From Limnohabitans sp. (GTDB lineage: Bacteria > Pseudomonadota > Gammaproteobacteria > Burkholderiales > Burkholderiaceae_C), in assembly GCA_018883305.1 (NCBI GenBank), contig VEQI01000198.1, positions 1 through 6,582 of the forward strand: a DNA stretch of 6,582 nt, read 5' to 3'. Within the stretch, counting starts at the first letter, position 1, and each line of letters opens with the position of its first letter. Positions 5,439-6,582 of the stretch are shown here, piece after piece. The position numbers and the translations under genes are program-made. The notes below the pieces were generated by a model. It searched no databases and had not been told where the DNA came from. It worked only from the letters and a program-made list of their open reading frames with translations.

Positions 5439-6582
5439 TCAGTGGCCTGAAGCGCCTGAGGCACCAAACCCTGTTTCTGAGCGCACGCGTTGGGCCGCAT
5501 AGGCCTCACGCTCACGCTGCGCATCGGCACTGCGGTCCAGAATGGAGAACAGCCAAATCCCGATGAAGCCAATGGCCATCGAGAACAGCGCCGGCGAGGT
5601 GTAGGGGAACAGCGCCGAGCCCTTGGGGTTGCCCAGCGTGGCTTCCCACACCGAGGGCGACACCACGGTCAGACCCACGGAAGAGATCAAGCCCAGGAAG
5701 CCGCCAATCACCGCGCCCTTGGTGGTGCAGTCTTTCCACAGCACCGACAGGAACAGCACCGGGAAGTTGGCCGAGGCTGCAATGGCGAAGGCCAGCGACA
5801 CCATGAAGGCAATGTTTTCTTTCTCGAAGGCAATGCCCAGCGCCACGGCCACAATGCCCAGCACCACGGTGGTGATGCGGGAGACGCGCAGTTCGGCGCC
5901 GCTGTCAGCCTTGCCGCCTTTGAAGACGGTGGCATAGAGGTCATGGGACACGGCCGAAGCGCCCGAGAGCGTCAGACCAGCCACCACCGCCAGAATGGTG
6001 GCGAAAGCCACGGCGGAGATGAAACCGTAGAACACGTCACCGCCCACGGACTTGGCCACCAGCACGGCCGCCATGTTGGCAGTGCCCGCGCCACCTTTGA
6101 TGATGCCTTTGGCCGTGTCAGCGAACTCGGGGTTGGTCAGCACCAGCGTGATGGCGCCAAAACCGATGATGAAAATCAGCACATAGAAGTAGCCAATCCA
6201 GGTGGTGGCCCAGAACACCGACTTGCGTGCTTCTTTGGCATCCGGCACGGTGAAGAATCGCATCAGGATGTGGGGCAGACCGGCGGTGCCGAACATCAGC
6301 GCCATGCCGAAGGAGATGGCGGAGATGGGGTCTTTTACGAAGCCACCCGGGCCCATGATGGAGAGGCCGACCTTGGCCGCTTCCTCGGGCGTCTTGCCCG
6401 TGTTTTCTGCAATGGCCGTGCGCACCTGCACGCCTTTGGCAAACAGTGCCTCGGGGCTGAAGCCAAATTGCGCCAGCACCATGAAAGCCATGAAGCTCAC
6501 ACCAGCCAGCAGCAAACAGGCCTTGATGATCTGCACCCAGGTGGTGGCGGTCATGCCACCAAAGAGGACATAGACCATCATC
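5439..6582 (-). CDS. actP: Cation/acetate symporter ActP, C-terminal part, partial
   Basis: A sodium:solute symporter (SSS family) that imports acetate and related short carboxylates across the inner membrane. The frame is open at the right edge; 380 residues are present against about 550 in the family, so the first segments are missing, and the ATG near 6581 is internal. Numbering from 6581, ActP-specific stretches are GGMTATTWVQIIKA (8-21), GTAGLPHILMRFFTVPDAKE (98-117), FISAVAFATILAVVAGLT (187-204) followed directly by LSGASAVSHDLYA, and NIAFMVSLAFAIAAS (256-270). About eight hydrophobic segments can be seen, near 18-38, 85-105, 121-148, 185-210, 235-252, 257-281, 289-308 and 329-348, followed by a charged cytoplasmic tail. 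The GFGASGASGH end resembles the E. coli TGFG ending. A loop at about 45-80 looks longer than in E. coli ActP. The promoter is outside the window. Confidence 0.95.
   Translation of the reverse strand, partial: MMVYVLFGGMTATTWVQIIKACLLLAGVSFMAFMVLAQFGFSPEALFAKGVQVRTAIAENTGKTPEEAAKVGLSIMGPGGFVKDPISAISFGMALMFGTAGLPHILMRFFTVPDAKEARKSVFWATTWIGYFYVLIFIIGFGAITLVLTNPEFADTAKGIIKGGAGTANMAAVLVAKSVGGDVFYGFISAVAFATILAVVAGLTLSGASAVSHDLYATVFKGGKADSGAELRVSRITTVVLGIVAVALGIAFEKENIAFMVSLAFAIAASANFPVLFLSVLWKDCTTKGAVIGGFLGLISSVGLTVVSPSVWEATLGNPKGSALFPYTSPALFSMAIGFIGIWLFSILDRSADAQREREAYAAQRVRSETGFGASGASGH

Overview
The window reads as ordinary chromosomal DNA of a GC-rich betaproteobacterium, most likely in or near the Comamonadaceae (Burkholderiales). 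This rests on base composition, protein style and the gene neighbourhood; there is no rRNA or other phylogenetic marker here. There are no signs of mobile DNA, CRISPR arrays, tRNAs or rRNAs. Coding density is very high, with one intergenic gap above 20 bases.

Layout on the + strand, positions 1-5371: one tightly packed run of seven genes whose junctions overlap or lie within 14 bases. (1) The last 40 codons of a biotin-dependent acyl-CoA carboxylase alpha subunit, probably methylcrotonyl-CoA carboxylase (liuD/mccA), with the biotinylation motif visible. (2) A GhrA-type glyoxylate/hydroxypyruvate (2-keto acid) reductase. (3) Hydroxymethylglutaryl-CoA lyase (mvaB/liuE). (4) A short four-cysteine DUF1289 protein. 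(5) A DsbA-fold 2-hydroxychromene-2-carboxylate isomerase family protein. (6) A 606-residue signalling-type protein with a cyclic-nucleotide-binding fold, a CBS pair and a DUF294 nucleotidyltransferase. (7) A DEDDh 3'-5' exonuclease of the DnaQ type. On the - strand, positions 5439-6582 hold the C-terminal two thirds of the cation/acetate symporter ActP, convergent with the run. The 67-base gap between the convergent ends carries two adjacent hairpins, one of them a terminator with its U-tract on the actP side.

Functionally the first part is the lower leucine/isovalerate degradation pathway: the carboxylase makes 3-methylglutaconyl-CoA and, after hydration by an enzyme not in this window, HMG-CoA lyase gives acetyl-CoA and acetoacetate. 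The second part (nucleotidyltransferase sensor, exonuclease, acetate permease) resembles a neighbourhood I recall from other proteobacteria near acetate uptake genes. Acetate/acetyl-CoA metabolism is therefore a plausible common theme, though that link is inference. The most interesting uncharacterised element is the nucleotidyltransferase-exonuclease pair with its apparently altered cyclic-nucleotide pocket.
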